A stretch of 64,000 nt of DNA, taken from NCBI GenBank assembly GCA_965230795.1, contig OZ246020.1, positions 2,604,001 to 2,668,000 on the forward strand, in the 5' to 3' direction. Source of the stretch: PZPK01 sp965230795. Lineage in GTDB: Bacteria; Pseudomonadota; Gammaproteobacteria; Pseudomonadales; Oleiphilaceae. The position numbers and the translations under genes are program-made. Of this stretch, positions 55,841 through 64,000 are shown piece by piece; the first letter of the stretch is position 1, and every line of letters begins with the position of its first letter. Below the pieces are notes generated by a model. That model had not been told where the DNA came from. It saw nothing but the letters and a program-made list of their open reading frames with translations, and searched no databases.

Positions 55841-55876
55841 AAAAAAGCCCTGAGCGCAATGCGTTCAGGGCTTTTT
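55841..55876. terminator. Strong intrinsic terminator
   Basis: A 12-bp stem (55846-55857 with 55861-55872, one G-T pair) with a 3-base loop is flanked by an A-run before and a T-run after, between the convergent PEP-CTERM and esterase genes. It can act in both directions. Confidence 0.9.
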
Positions 55877-55919
55877 CTTTTTGCCATCAACTTCGAGTCG
55901 ATTACTGTTCCAGAGTTAA

Positions 55920-56924
55920 TTACTGCTCCAAAATAGTTTCGATTATCTCGATCGCAGCATTCTGGTGGGCAACAGTCGTAGGATGAATCTCATCCCAGAA
56001 CAGGAAGCCTGTTGCGACCGGGAAGTCCGCACACTCAGGGTTCACAACGCCACCCTGAGAGAAAATGTAGATACAGGCATCGTCAGTATTGGTATAGCCG
56101 TTGTCTTCAGCCGCATCCACCTGCTCAGTCAGGAAAGCAAACAGATCAAACTCAACAATGTCCAGTCCACTCTGGTGTTCAACACGACCTACTTTGCGCG
56201 CAAGAATACGGTTATATTTGGCCGAAAGCTTGGTCGCTACTTTAGGAATACGCGCAGCACGGCGTGCTTCCGCATTGTTCTCCGCTAGTGCACCAATTTG
56301 CGCTGCGACCAGATCAGTCTCCGGAATGGCTCCGATATCAGGCGCGTTGGCAACCAGGATATTTTGCGCACCCGCAGCAATCAGTTTTTCGATTTGCGCT
56401 TGTTGTGACAATACCGCTGTGCGGATTGACTGAGCCGCAGCCTGACGCGCCTCAAAACGCTCTTGAGCACTATCGGCCAACATACCCTGTGCGCGGATTT
56501 CGCGTGCCGCACGAATATCGTTGCCACCGATCAAAACAATGTACAGCGCATCCGCAGGAGCGACACCACCATTGATTTGCAAGAAGGCATTGACCTGCGT
56601 CGGCAGGTTGATATCAGGCGTGCTCTCGTCGCCATCTTCATCAATGGCCTTGGCACCGGCAATGGCGAAGTTGTTTCCGCTTACACCGCCAATCAGGTGA
56701 TTCGAAGGTGTCAGGGTGACGCCGAAGGCACCGGCCACCACTTCTACAGCAACAGGGCCATTGGTAAAGCGAGTTGGCGCATTGGGATCCAAAGCAGACA
56801 GGTTTCCGTTGTCTGACAGGCTATCGCCAAACACATAAACGTTGCTGTAGCCATTGGCGCTTACCGCCAGTGACGCGGACAACAGCAGCGCCCCAGTGAG
56901 CAGTTTAGACATTATTTTTTTCAT
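55920..56924 (-). CDS. SGNH/GDSL-family secreted hydrolase
   Basis: A 334-residue secreted esterase/lipase. A signal peptide (KLLTGALLLSASLAVSA, about 6-22) is followed by block I VFGDSLSDNGNL with the catalytic Ser. The block III GGNDI stretch and block V DEIHPTTVAHQ with the catalytic Asp and His are also present. The family includes thermolabile haemolysin-like and autotransporter-type esterases; no autotransporter barrel is present. The ATG at 56924 is preferred over a longer reading at 56954. Substrate is unknown. Confidence 0.88.
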   Translation of the reverse strand: MKKIMSKLLTGALLLSASLAVSANGYSNVYVFGDSLSDNGNLSALDPNAPTRFTNGPVAVEVVAGAFGVTLTPSNHLIGGVSGNNFAIAGAKAIDEDGDESTPDINLPTQVNAFLQINGGVAPADALYIVLIGGNDIRAAREIRAQGMLADSAQERFEARQAAAQSIRTAVLSQQAQIEKLIAAGAQNILVANAPDIGAIPETDLVAAQIGALAENNAEARRAARIPKVATKLSAKYNRILARKVGRVEHQSGLDIVEFDLFAFLTEQVDAAEDNGYTNTDDACIYIFSQGGVVNPECADFPVATGFLFWDEIHPTTVAHQNAAIEIIETILEQ

Positions 56925-57057
56925 GGTTCCGAGTACTCCAGTTTCAGGTTTCAATTCTTGTTATCGAGACAGGCCCGGACAGAACTGTGAAACGAGGTCC
57001 GCCGGGGGACTCAAAGAGTAAACGGAGGAGAAACGGGACGATTGACCGCAGACGCCA

Positions 57058-57372
57058 TCACCCTGCTCCGCTGACACTCGCAAGGATGAGCTTGACCAAA
57101 ACTATGAGAGTGATCACAAAAACCGCACCGAAAAGAATTCCGATGATAATGAAGTGTGAGGCCTTACCCTTGGTGAAATCGCGATTGGCGTTACGCTTTT
57201 TTTGCACGCCAAGCATTGCCCAGAGTACGCTTTGCAAAGTTTGCAACAAGCTCATCGAAACTTCATCAGCAGATGCATTCTGAGCACCTTTGTCGGATTG
57301 TGCATCTGGCTGCGCTGATGGCGAATCTGGTGCATCGCCTTTGCCGCCTGATTGAAGATTATTTTCCTTCAT
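57058..57372 (-). CDS. DUF2970 family small membrane protein
   Basis: A 104-residue protein: a polar N-terminus (about 1-35), then the DUF2970 signature LLQTLQSVLWAMLGVQKKRNANRDF and a C-terminal transmembrane helix (IIIGILFGAVFVITLIVLVKLIL). DUF2970 proteins occur in many proteobacteria and have no known function. It lies between atuR and the esterase gene on the same strand. Confidence 0.82.
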   Translation of the reverse strand: MKENNLQSGGKGDAPDSPSAQPDAQSDKGAQNASADEVSMSLLQTLQSVLWAMLGVQKKRNANRDFTKGKASHFIIIGILFGAVFVITLIVLVKLILASVSGAG

Positions 57373-57404
57373 ATTAGTCCTCTGGACAGTTTTATGATCA
57401 GTGA

Positions 57405-58004
57405 TCAGGACTTAATGGCAAGCAACAAGGCCTGCTCTGCCAGTTCATCGAGGCTCATGCCACCGGTGGGATTAAACCAGGTCGTCGTCCAGCTTAACGC
57501 GCCGGTTAGAAAACGACGCAAGACAAAAGTATCGGCCGGAATCTGGCCCTGGTCTTTGGCGCGATTCAAGGCATCAAGCCAGAGCTTTTCGTATTCGTCG
57601 CGCAATTTAAGTATATCCTGCTGATTATCAGGTTTCAGACTACGCCATTCATAGACCAGCACAGACATGGCATCACCGGTGACCCCGTTGATGGCTTCCA
57701 ATTCACATTTGATGAGGGCCAGCACCTCCTCTTTAGGGGTTTTGGCAGCAGCAAGCTTTTGACGCATCAAATGGGTGTTATAGACGATGACCTCTTCCAT
57801 GACCGCTTTGAGAATATCTTCTTTTGTTTTGAAGTGATGAAAGATACTTCCGGACTGAATTCCGACAGCCGCAGCCAGATCACGTACTGTCGTACGCTCG
57901 TAACCTTTCTCCCTGAATAAACGGGCGGCTTTCACCAATAATTTCCCCTTGGCACTTCCCGGGTCTGTCATCAGACCTTCTTCTATCAATTCATTTGAAT
58001 TCAT
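57405..58004 (-). CDS. atuR: TetR-family repressor of the terpene cluster, AtuR-like
   Basis: A TetR-family regulator of 199 residues. The helix-turn-helix is clear: KAARLFREKGYERTTVRDLAAAVGIQSGSIFHHFKTKEDIL. The ligand-binding C-terminal domain is less conserved, as usual. It is divergent from atuA and shares a 150-base region with an 18-base palindrome, the arrangement of atuR-atuA in Pseudomonas aeruginosa, where AtuR represses the cluster. I chose the ATG at 58004; a longer frame from 58067 adds 21 residues. Confidence 0.85.
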   Translation of the reverse strand: MNSNELIEEGLMTDPGSAKGKLLVKAARLFREKGYERTTVRDLAAAVGIQSGSIFHHFKTKEDILKAVMEEVIVYNTHLMRQKLAAAKTPKEEVLALIKCELEAINGVTGDAMSVLVYEWRSLKPDNQQDILKLRDEYEKLWLDALNRAKDQGQIPADTFVLRRFLTGALSWTTTWFNPTGGMSLDELAEQALLLAIKS

Positions 58005-58102
58005 TACTTCATATATTCCTGATTCATTGGCGACTCTGACAACTATAGATGATCTCTCGGAGGCCACGGCAAAAGAATTTATCTTATATGGATAACAGGG
58101 GG

Positions 58103-58132
58103 TTTACAAACCAAGCGCTTGCTTGGTATCGT
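58103..58132 (+). promoter_or_regulatory. Predicted atuA promoter
   Basis: A -35-like TTTACA (58103-58108) and a -10-like TATCGT (58127-58132) are separated by 18 bases, with the palindromic operator between them. Predicted start is near 58139, just before the AGGAG ribosome site. Confidence 0.5.
58110..58127. promoter_or_regulatory. Palindromic operator of the atu cluster
   Basis: ACCAAGCGCTTGCTTGGT consists of the exact inverted repeat ACCAAGC/GCTTGGT around GCTT. It lies between the -35 and -10 boxes of the atuA promoter, where a TetR-type repressor would block RNA polymerase. Confidence 0.7.
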
Positions 58133-58158
58133 TTGCATCACACAGGAGCAGCGTTCCA

Positions 58159-60015
58159 ATGCACATCTATGGAACGACTCAAACAGCCAATGATCAACCG
58201 GGAAACCTGAGTGACATGAGCAAAGAATCTGTAAGAATAGGATGCGCCTCGGCCTTTTGGGGTGATACCGAAACCGCAGCGGCGCAGCTGGTCGCCAAAG
58301 GCAATATCGACTATCTGGTCTTTGACTACCTGGCAGAAATCACCATGTCGATCATGGCCGGTCAGAAAATGAAAGATCCCAAGGCGGGTTATGCCGCGGA
58401 TTTTGTTAAAACCGTCATGGGCCCCTTGTTGAAAGATATCAAGCAACAAGGCATCAAGGTCATCAGCAATGCCGGCGGTGTAAATCCCGAATCCTGTGTC
58501 GAGGCTCTGAAAGCGCTGGCAGAAGAGACGGGAGTCGATGTCAAAGTTGCTCTGGTGTCCGGAGACAACGTGCTTCCCCGCAAGACCGAGTATCAAAAAT
58601 CCGGCGTAAAAGAGATGTTTAGCGGTGCGGATATGCCGCCCATGTTTGTCAGCATGAATGCTTATCTGGGCGCTCCGGGCGTTACCCAGGCTCTGGCAAC
58701 GGATGCTGACATTATCGTGACCGGGCGCGTGGTCGATAGCGCCGTTGTACTCGGAGCTCTGGTTCACGAATTCAACTGGCAATGGCATGACTATGACAAG
58801 CTGGCCCAGGGATCCCTCGCCGGCCATATTATCGAATGCGGCGCCCACTGTACTGGAGGTAATTTTACCGATTGGGAACTGGTCCGCGATGGCTTTGATG
58901 ACATGGGATTTCCAATTGTGGAAGTCAGTGCCGATGCCAGCTTTATCGTTACCAAACCTGAAGACACAGGCGGTTTGGTATCCGAAGCAACAGTCGCCGA
59001 ACAACTGGTCTATGAAATTGGCGATCCCGGTGCTTACCTGCTGCCCGATGTCACCTGTGATTTCACTCATGTGACGCTGAAGCAAATCGGCGAACATCAG
59101 GTTGCAGTAGCTGGTGCTCAAGGTCGTGAACCCGGCGATCAATATAAGGTATCGGCCACCTGGCCGGACGGCTTCAAGTGTACCGTCACCTTCCTGATGG
59201 CCGGCATAGATGCCAAGGCCAAAGCACAGGCTGTGGCAGATGCCATCATTGCCAAAACCTCTCGCATGTTCGATCAGAAAGGTCTCAAACCCTATTCGGA
59301 CGTGAATATCGAACTGCTGGGTACCGAAGCAACCTATGGCCCCCACGCCGAGGCAGATGGCTGTCGCGAAGTGGTCGTCAAAATTTCGGTGGCCAGTCCG
59401 GATAAAAAGTCACTGGTCCTGTTTTCCAAGGAAATCGCCCAGGCCGCGACCGGCATGGCGCCGGGCATCACCGGCATTGTTGGCGGCCGACCAACGGTAT
59501 GGCCAAAGATCCGTCTGTTTTCCTGTCTGGTACCCAAGGCAGATGTCCCGGTGACAGTAAAAACCGGGTCAGACACCATTAATGTCGATATTGCTTCCGG
59601 AACCGGGAAAGCCGATACGTCGCCACTTCATGATACCCCTAGCATCGATGCCTCGACCTGTGATGCCGTCGTGCCTCTGGTGAAACTGGCCTGGGCGCGA
59701 AGCGGTGACAAAGGCAATCACAGCAACATTGGTGTGATCGCCCGCGATCCGGAGTACCTGCCCTATATCGCCAATTCCCTCAGCGAATCCGCCGTATCTG
59801 CTTATATGTCCCATACGCTTGATGCTAACAACGGCAAGGTAACTCGCTGGTACATGCCTGGTATTCATGCCTTGAACTTCCTGCTCGAAAACAGTCTGGG
59901 AGGCGGCGGCGTTGCCAGCTTGAGAATCGACCCGCAAGGCAAAGCCTTTGCCCAACAGCTGCTGGAAATACCGGTTGCTGTCCCTGCTGCGCTCGCGGCC
60001 CAACTAAACGCCTGA
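58159..60015 (+). CDS. atuA: Acyclic terpene utilisation protein AtuA
   Basis: A 618-residue protein of the AtuA (DUF1446) family, required for growth on citronellol/geraniol in Pseudomonas but of unknown exact reaction. The main domain (about 20-440) begins VRIGCASAFWGDTETAAAQLV and includes SNAGGVNPESC. A C-terminal AtuA-like ferredoxin-fold domain (about 505-605, AWARSGDKGNHSNIGVIARDP) follows. I chose the ATG at 58159 for its AGGAG site at 58144. It is the first gene of the operon atuABCDE and divergent from atuR. Confidence 0.92.
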   Translation: MHIYGTTQTANDQPGNLSDMSKESVRIGCASAFWGDTETAAAQLVAKGNIDYLVFDYLAEITMSIMAGQKMKDPKAGYAADFVKTVMGPLLKDIKQQGIKVISNAGGVNPESCVEALKALAEETGVDVKVALVSGDNVLPRKTEYQKSGVKEMFSGADMPPMFVSMNAYLGAPGVTQALATDADIIVTGRVVDSAVVLGALVHEFNWQWHDYDKLAQGSLAGHIIECGAHCTGGNFTDWELVRDGFDDMGFPIVEVSADASFIVTKPEDTGGLVSEATVAEQLVYEIGDPGAYLLPDVTCDFTHVTLKQIGEHQVAVAGAQGREPGDQYKVSATWPDGFKCTVTFLMAGIDAKAKAQAVADAIIAKTSRMFDQKGLKPYSDVNIELLGTEATYGPHAEADGCREVVVKISVASPDKKSLVLFSKEIAQAATGMAPGITGIVGGRPTVWPKIRLFSCLVPKADVPVTVKTGSDTINVDIASGTGKADTSPLHDTPSIDASTCDAVVPLVKLAWARSGDKGNHSNIGVIARDPEYLPYIANSLSESAVSAYMSHTLDANNGKVTRWYMPGIHALNFLLENSLGGGGVASLRIDPQGKAFAQQLLEIPVAVPAALAAQLNA

Positions 60016-60034
60016 TATCTGGATCTACTGAATT

Positions 60035-60907
60035 ATGTCTCAATCTTATCGCTCCGTATTTCACCCGGAACTGTTCAAAGACAAAACGGTCATCGTCACA
60101 GGCGGTGGCAGCGGAATTGGACGCTGTAATGCTCATGAACTGGCGAGCCTGGGTGCTCATGTCATCATCCTTGGACGCAAACAGGAAAAGCTCGACACCG
60201 TCGTTGCGGAAATTCGGGAAGATGGGGGTAGTGCCGACGGCTTTGCCTGCGACATTCGCGAGGAAGAGGCTGTCAAAGCCACCGTAAAAGCGATTGTAAA
60301 AGACCATCCTGTTATCGCCGGGCTGGTTAACAACGCCGGCGGGCAATTCCCTTCTCCCCTCACAGGCATCAACCAGAAGGGCTGGGAAACGGTGGTACGC
60401 ACCAACCTCACTGGTGGTTTCCTGATGGCCAAGGAAGTCTACATGCAGAGTATGAACAAGCACGGCGGAGCCATCGTCAATATCGTCGCCGATATGTGGG
60501 GCGGGATGCCGGGCATGGGCCACTCTGGAGCCGCCCGTGCCGGGATGGTCAATTTCACCCAGACTGCTGCTGTGGAATGGGCGGCGTCGGGCGTACGCGT
60601 CAATGCAGTCGCACCCGGCTGGGTTGCTTCCAGTGGCATGGATAGTTATCCCGATGCCATGAAGCCCTGGATTATTGGTCTGCGTGATGCCGTGCCGCTC
60701 AAACGAATGGGCACCGAAGCAGAAGTCAGTTCCGTGATCTGTTTCTTGCTGAGCGACGGAGCCAATTTTATCAGTGGCGATTGCATTCGCATCGATGGCG
60801 CTGCCTCTCAAGGTGGGCGGGTCGTGCCCTTACCCAAAGCGAAAAACTCTGAATCCTATGATGGCTTTCACCGCTCAGTGATACCCAGAATATTCCGCGA
60901 TGAATAA
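60035..60907 (+). CDS. atuB: AtuB-like short-chain dehydrogenase/reductase
   Basis: A 290-residue SDR with the cofactor motif TGGGSGIG (22-29) and NNAGG (99-103). In the usual YxxxK site the residues are Ser164 and Arg168 (HSGAARAG), a form known from trans-2-enoyl-CoA reductase-like SDRs (PECR), not from alcohol dehydrogenases. AtuB has been suggested to be a citronellol/citronellal dehydrogenase, so an enoyl-CoA reductase-like role should be considered. It is 19 bases after atuA. Position in the cluster supports the symbol. Confidence 0.82.
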   Translation: MSQSYRSVFHPELFKDKTVIVTGGGSGIGRCNAHELASLGAHVIILGRKQEKLDTVVAEIREDGGSADGFACDIREEEAVKATVKAIVKDHPVIAGLVNNAGGQFPSPLTGINQKGWETVVRTNLTGGFLMAKEVYMQSMNKHGGAIVNIVADMWGGMPGMGHSGAARAGMVNFTQTAAVEWAASGVRVNAVAPGWVASSGMDSYPDAMKPWIIGLRDAVPLKRMGTEAEVSSVICFLLSDGANFISGDCIRIDGAASQGGRVVPLPKAKNSESYDGFHRSVIPRIFRDE

Positions 60908-60990
60908 GCCCGAAGTAACTTTTGTCATGACCTGCCTGCCTGAAAAACGCACACAGGTCTTACCGAAACATCGAGAACTGGATAATTAAC

Positions 60991-62607
60991 ATGGCGAAAA
61001 TTGAATCAAGCCTGCAAGTTGGCTCAGAAGATTTTGTCGCAAACAGCGAGGCAATGCAGGGCTGTATCGATGAGTTCCGTGCAGTCGAACAGAAAGTCGT
61101 CGATAAGGAAAAAGAGGCAAAGGAAAAGTTTGTTGCCAAGGGCAAGCTGCTTCCCAGGGAAAGACTTAATCTTCTATTGGACCGCGGTGCGCCGTTTCTG
61201 GAAGTCAGCAGCCTTGCCGGTTACAAAATGCACGATGATAAAGACGGTTCCATGGCCGGCGGTGGCATTATTGCCGGTATTGGTTATGTATCGGGTATTC
61301 GCTGCCTGATCGTCGCCAGCAACAGCGCAATCAAAGGTGGCACCATTTCACCAGCCGGGCTGGATAAAACCTTGCGCCTGCAGGAAATCGCCAAGCTCAA
61401 TAAACTTCCGGTGGTCACCCTCGCGGAAAGTGGCGGTGCCAACCTAAACTACGCCACCGACATTTTCGTTCAGGGTGCCCGGGGCTTTGCCAATCAGGCT
61501 CGACTCTCCGCCGCAGGCATTCCCCAGTTCACCATCGTCCACGGCAATGCCACAGCGGGAGGCGCCTATCAACCCGGTTTGTCAGACTACGTGGTCGTGG
61601 TTAAAAACAAAGCCAAGATGTTTCTGGCCGGCCCTCCCCTACTAAAAGCCGCCACCGGCGAAATCGCCACCGACGAAGAACTGGGTGGTGCCGAAATGCA
61701 CGCCCAGACAGCCGGTACCGCGGAGTTCCTCGCAGAAGATGATGCGGATGGCATTCGCATGATTCGCGAACTCATGCGCCAGGTCCCCTGGAATGCCCAG
61801 TTGGCCCCCACAGCAAAACGCAGCTGGGAAGAACCACTTTACAATCCAAAAGAACTGATCGGTGTCGTGCCATCCGACAGCAAGCGCCCCTATGACGTGC
61901 GCGAGATCGTTGCACGTATCGCCGATGGCTCTGAATTTGTCGACTTTAAACCCGAGTTCGACAACCAGACAGTGTGCGGCTTCCTCAAGATTCAGGGACA
62001 TGCCTGCGGATTGATAGGCAATAACGGCCCTATCACCCCCGAAGGTGCCGCAAAAGCCGCCCAGTTTATCCAACTATGCGAACAGTCAAACACCAGTCTG
62101 CTGTTTTTCCATAACACCACCGGCTTTATGGTCGGTACCCATTCCGAACAGCATGGCGTGATCAAGCATGGCTCCAAGATGTTGCAGGCAGTCGCCAATA
62201 CAACGGTTCCGAAACTCACCATCGTCGTCGGTGGATCATACGGTGCCGGCAACTATGCCATGTGCGGGCGAGGCCTCGACCCCCGGTTTATTTTTGCCTG
62301 GCCCAATAGCCGTACCGCGGTGATGGGTGGTGCGCAAGCAGGCAAGGTACTGCGCATCGTTACTGAAGAAAAGCACGCCAAGATGGGTAAAGAGGCAGAT
62401 CCCGCGATGCTGGATGTTCTGGAAAAAGCCACTGCCGACAAACTGGATAAAGGCTCCACTGCCCTGTTTGGTACTGCAAGGCTCTGGGATGACGGCCTGA
62501 TTGACCCGCGCGATACGCGCAAGGTACTGGCCTTTCTGCTGGATATTTGTGATGAAGCGGATCGCCGCCAGTTGCGTCCGAACAGCTTTGGCGTGGCAAG
62601 ACTGTAA
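60991..62607 (+). CDS. atuC: Geranyl-CoA carboxylase beta subunit AtuC
   Basis: A 538-residue carboxyltransferase subunit. It transfers CO2 from biotin (on AtuF) to the gamma carbon of cis-geranyl-CoA. Motifs include VVTLAESGGANL, GNATAGGAYQPGLSDYVVVV and VVGGSYGAGNYAMCGRGLDPRF in the carboxyltransferase fold. It is related to MccB of leucine catabolism; cluster order atuA-B-C-D-E assigns it to geranyl-CoA. The alpha subunit (atuF) is expected past the window edge. Confidence 0.92.
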   Translation: MAKIESSLQVGSEDFVANSEAMQGCIDEFRAVEQKVVDKEKEAKEKFVAKGKLLPRERLNLLLDRGAPFLEVSSLAGYKMHDDKDGSMAGGGIIAGIGYVSGIRCLIVASNSAIKGGTISPAGLDKTLRLQEIAKLNKLPVVTLAESGGANLNYATDIFVQGARGFANQARLSAAGIPQFTIVHGNATAGGAYQPGLSDYVVVVKNKAKMFLAGPPLLKAATGEIATDEELGGAEMHAQTAGTAEFLAEDDADGIRMIRELMRQVPWNAQLAPTAKRSWEEPLYNPKELIGVVPSDSKRPYDVREIVARIADGSEFVDFKPEFDNQTVCGFLKIQGHACGLIGNNGPITPEGAAKAAQFIQLCEQSNTSLLFFHNTTGFMVGTHSEQHGVIKHGSKMLQAVANTTVPKLTIVVGGSYGAGNYAMCGRGLDPRFIFAWPNSRTAVMGGAQAGKVLRIVTEEKHAKMGKEADPAMLDVLEKATADKLDKGSTALFGTARLWDDGLIDPRDTRKVLAFLLDICDEADRRQLRPNSFGVARL

Positions 62608-62718
62608 TAGATATCCAGCAGCAACTGGCCAACTCCTAACCACCGTCACTAAGATGAATATTGAAAAACGAATCAGGTTTCTACCTGAACAAGTACAAGA
62701 CTGAATGAGGCAATACAG

Positions 62719-63876
62719 ATGATTTTTACCCAGGAACATAACGAAATCCGTCGCACCGTGAAGAATTTCGTCGAAAACGAAATCAATCCCCATTGCGACG
62801 AGTGGGAAAAGGCCGGCACCTTCCCCATGAAAGAAATTTTCAAGAAGCTTGGCGACCTTGGCCTCCTGGGCATCAGTAAGCCCACCGAGTTTGGCGGTAT
62901 GGGCCTGGATTACAGTTATAACATTGTCGCAGCAGAAGAGTTCGGAGCAGCCCATGCGGCCGGCGTCCCACTTGCCATTGGCGTGCAAACCGATATGTGT
63001 ACCCCTGCCCTGGCCCGCTTCGGTTCAGACGACTTGCGCAAGGAATTTCTCGCGCCAGCGATCAGTGGCGAAATGGTCGGCTGTATCGGTGTATCGGAGC
63101 CCGGTGCCGGCTCGGATGTTGCCGGACTGAAAACCACGGCGAAGAAAGATGGCGACGATTACATCATCAATGGCACCAAGATGTGGATTACCAATTCACC
63201 AAGTGCTGACTTTATCTGCTTGCTTGCCAATACCTCCGACGACAAGGTCCACATCAACAAGTCGCTCATTGTTGTGCCCATGAGCACTCCTGGTGTCAGC
63301 GTTGCGCCCAAGCTCGATAAACTCGGCATGCGCTCCTCGGAAACCGCCCAGGTATTTTTCGACAATGTACGCGTGCCTCAGCGCTATCGCATTGGTGCCG
63401 AAGGCTCAGGCTTTATGATGCAAATGATTCAGTTCCAGGAAGAACGTATGTTCGGTGCCGCCAACATTCTTAAAGGTTTGGAGAACTGCGTGAACAGCAC
63501 CATCGACTATTGTAAGGAGCGCGAAACCTTCGGCCAGCCGCTGATTAACAACCAGGTGATTCACTTCCGTTTTGCGGAATTGCAGACCGAAATAGAAGCC
63601 CTGCGCTGCATGGTGTATCAAGCCGTAGAACAGTACATCAACAAGAAAGACGTGACCCAACTGGCCTCCATGGCCAAATTGAAAGCCGGTCGTCTGGGAC
63701 GCGAAGTCACTGATTCCTGTGTGCAGTATTGGGGAGGCATGGGCTTCATGTGGGACAACCTGGTCTCCCGTGCCTACCGGGATGTCAGACTGGTATCCAT
63801 CGGCGGCGGTGCCGACGAAATCATGCTCGGCATTATCTGCAAAATGATGGGTATTCTGCCCGGCAAAAAGAAATAA
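62719..63876 (+). CDS. atuD: Citronellyl-CoA dehydrogenase AtuD
   Basis: A 385-residue acyl-CoA dehydrogenase that oxidises citronellyl-CoA to geranyl-CoA. The FAD stretch GVSEPGAGSDV lies at 124-134 and WITNSPSADF at 156-165. At the usual catalytic glutamate position of the short/medium-chain enzymes there is Gly363 (GGGADEIM). The base is instead likely Glu241 or Glu242 (FQEERM), as in long-chain and isovaleryl-CoA dehydrogenases. An ATGAGGC site is weakly ribosome-like. It precedes atuE by 17 bases. Confidence 0.9.
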   Translation: MIFTQEHNEIRRTVKNFVENEINPHCDEWEKAGTFPMKEIFKKLGDLGLLGISKPTEFGGMGLDYSYNIVAAEEFGAAHAAGVPLAIGVQTDMCTPALARFGSDDLRKEFLAPAISGEMVGCIGVSEPGAGSDVAGLKTTAKKDGDDYIINGTKMWITNSPSADFICLLANTSDDKVHINKSLIVVPMSTPGVSVAPKLDKLGMRSSETAQVFFDNVRVPQRYRIGAEGSGFMMQMIQFQEERMFGAANILKGLENCVNSTIDYCKERETFGQPLINNQVIHFRFAELQTEIEALRCMVYQAVEQYINKKDVTQLASMAKLKAGRLGREVTDSCVQYWGGMGFMWDNLVSRAYRDVRLVSIGGGADEIMLGIICKMMGILPGKKK

Positions 63877-63893
63877 CCCAGGAGCCGTCAATT

Positions 63894-64000
63894 ATGAGCT
63901 TGCCAACAACCGAAACCCTGGCGCTTGAACGTAAGGATCACGCCCTCCACATCACACTGAGCCGCCCCAAGGCCCGTAATGCCATGAGCTTGAAAATGGT
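63894..64000 (+). CDS. atuE: AtuE-like enoyl-CoA hydratase (partial, cut by window)
   Basis: Only the first 35 residues are inside the window: MSLPTTETLALERKDHALHI and then TLSRPKARNAMSLKM, the opening of the crotonase fold. In the Pseudomonas cluster this position is atuE, the isohexenylglutaconyl-CoA hydratase. An AGGAG site precedes the ATG. The identification rests on fold and order only. Confidence 0.75.
   Translation, partial: MSLPTTETLALERKDHALHITLSRPKARNAMSLKM

Noticed and set aside
58138..59346. 402-codon frame antisense to atuA
   Set aside because: Shadow of atuA, whose domains are clear on the plus strand; no motif supports the antisense frame.
62654..62704. 16-codon ORF between atuC and atuD
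   Set aside because: It has a start and a stop but no ribosome site or recognisable peptide, so a chance frame is likely.
1..64000. tRNA, rRNA, insertion sequences, CRISPR arrays, prophage
   Set aside because: Nothing in the window showed tRNA cloverleaf, transposase, repeat-spacer or phage features by eye.

Overview
This 64 kb stretch looks like chromosomal DNA of a free-living, probably marine, aerobic gammaproteobacterium. The supporting genes are CysB with an iron-sulfur CysH, SixA, GlpE, ElaA, ParE, a Pseudomonas-type atu terpene cluster, an mms valine operon, PEP-CTERM proteins and a fused TRAP permease. Genus cannot be fixed from the sequence; an alkane/terpene-degrading Pseudomonadales/Oceanospirillales-type organism fits best. 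I see no tRNA, rRNA, insertion sequence, phage or CRISPR array, and nearly every gene looks intact.

Layout. 0.2-2.8 kb: assimilatory sulfur genes (cysH, cysB, TauE-like exporter). 3.0-5.9 kb: a MalT/AlkS-type regulator, followed by a perfect CRP/Vfr-type site and a strong terminator that may bracket a small RNA. 6.0-8.1 kb: DinG-like helicase. 8.2-14.9 kb: a complete valine/isobutyryl-CoA degradation operon (mmsA, acyl-CoA dehydrogenase, enoyl-CoA hydratase, HIBYL-CoA hydrolase, mmsB) with a divergent AraC regulator (MmsR) and a clear 21-bp-period direct-repeat operator. 14.9-19.8 kb: a hybrid histidine kinase and a diguanylate cyclase. 19.9-39.2 kb: mixed housekeeping and lipid genes (oligopeptide-binding protein, SixA, acetyl-CoA hydrolase/transferase, ElaA, acyltransferase plus epimerase, a PA14/TSP3 lipoprotein, thioesterase, thiolase, MAPEG protein, PPi-type phosphofructokinase, methyltransferase, GST, GlpE, M17 aminopeptidase, MATE pump).

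39.2-45.6 kb is the most unusual region. A membrane CheA-like kinase without a CheW domain lies divergent from a truncated membrane MCP-like protein, two CheX-like proteins and a CheY. Both CheX-like proteins end in the same DSGE(L/I)EFF tail, which resembles the CheY-binding C-terminus of CheZ. No CheW, CheR or CheB is present. This is my best candidate for an undescribed system.

45.7-57.4 kb is an envelope/export region: two PEP-CTERM proteins, each with a sigma-54-type promoter and an upstream repeat or dyad; a fused DctQM TRAP permease without a binding protein; parE; a lipid-anchored subtilase coupled to a PrcB-like lipoprotein; and an SGNH esterase. 57.4-64 kb is the start of an acyclic terpene (citronellol/geraniol) utilisation cluster, atuR divergent from atuABCDE, cut off by the window edge inside atuE. 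A palindromic operator lies in the spacer of the predicted atuA promoter.
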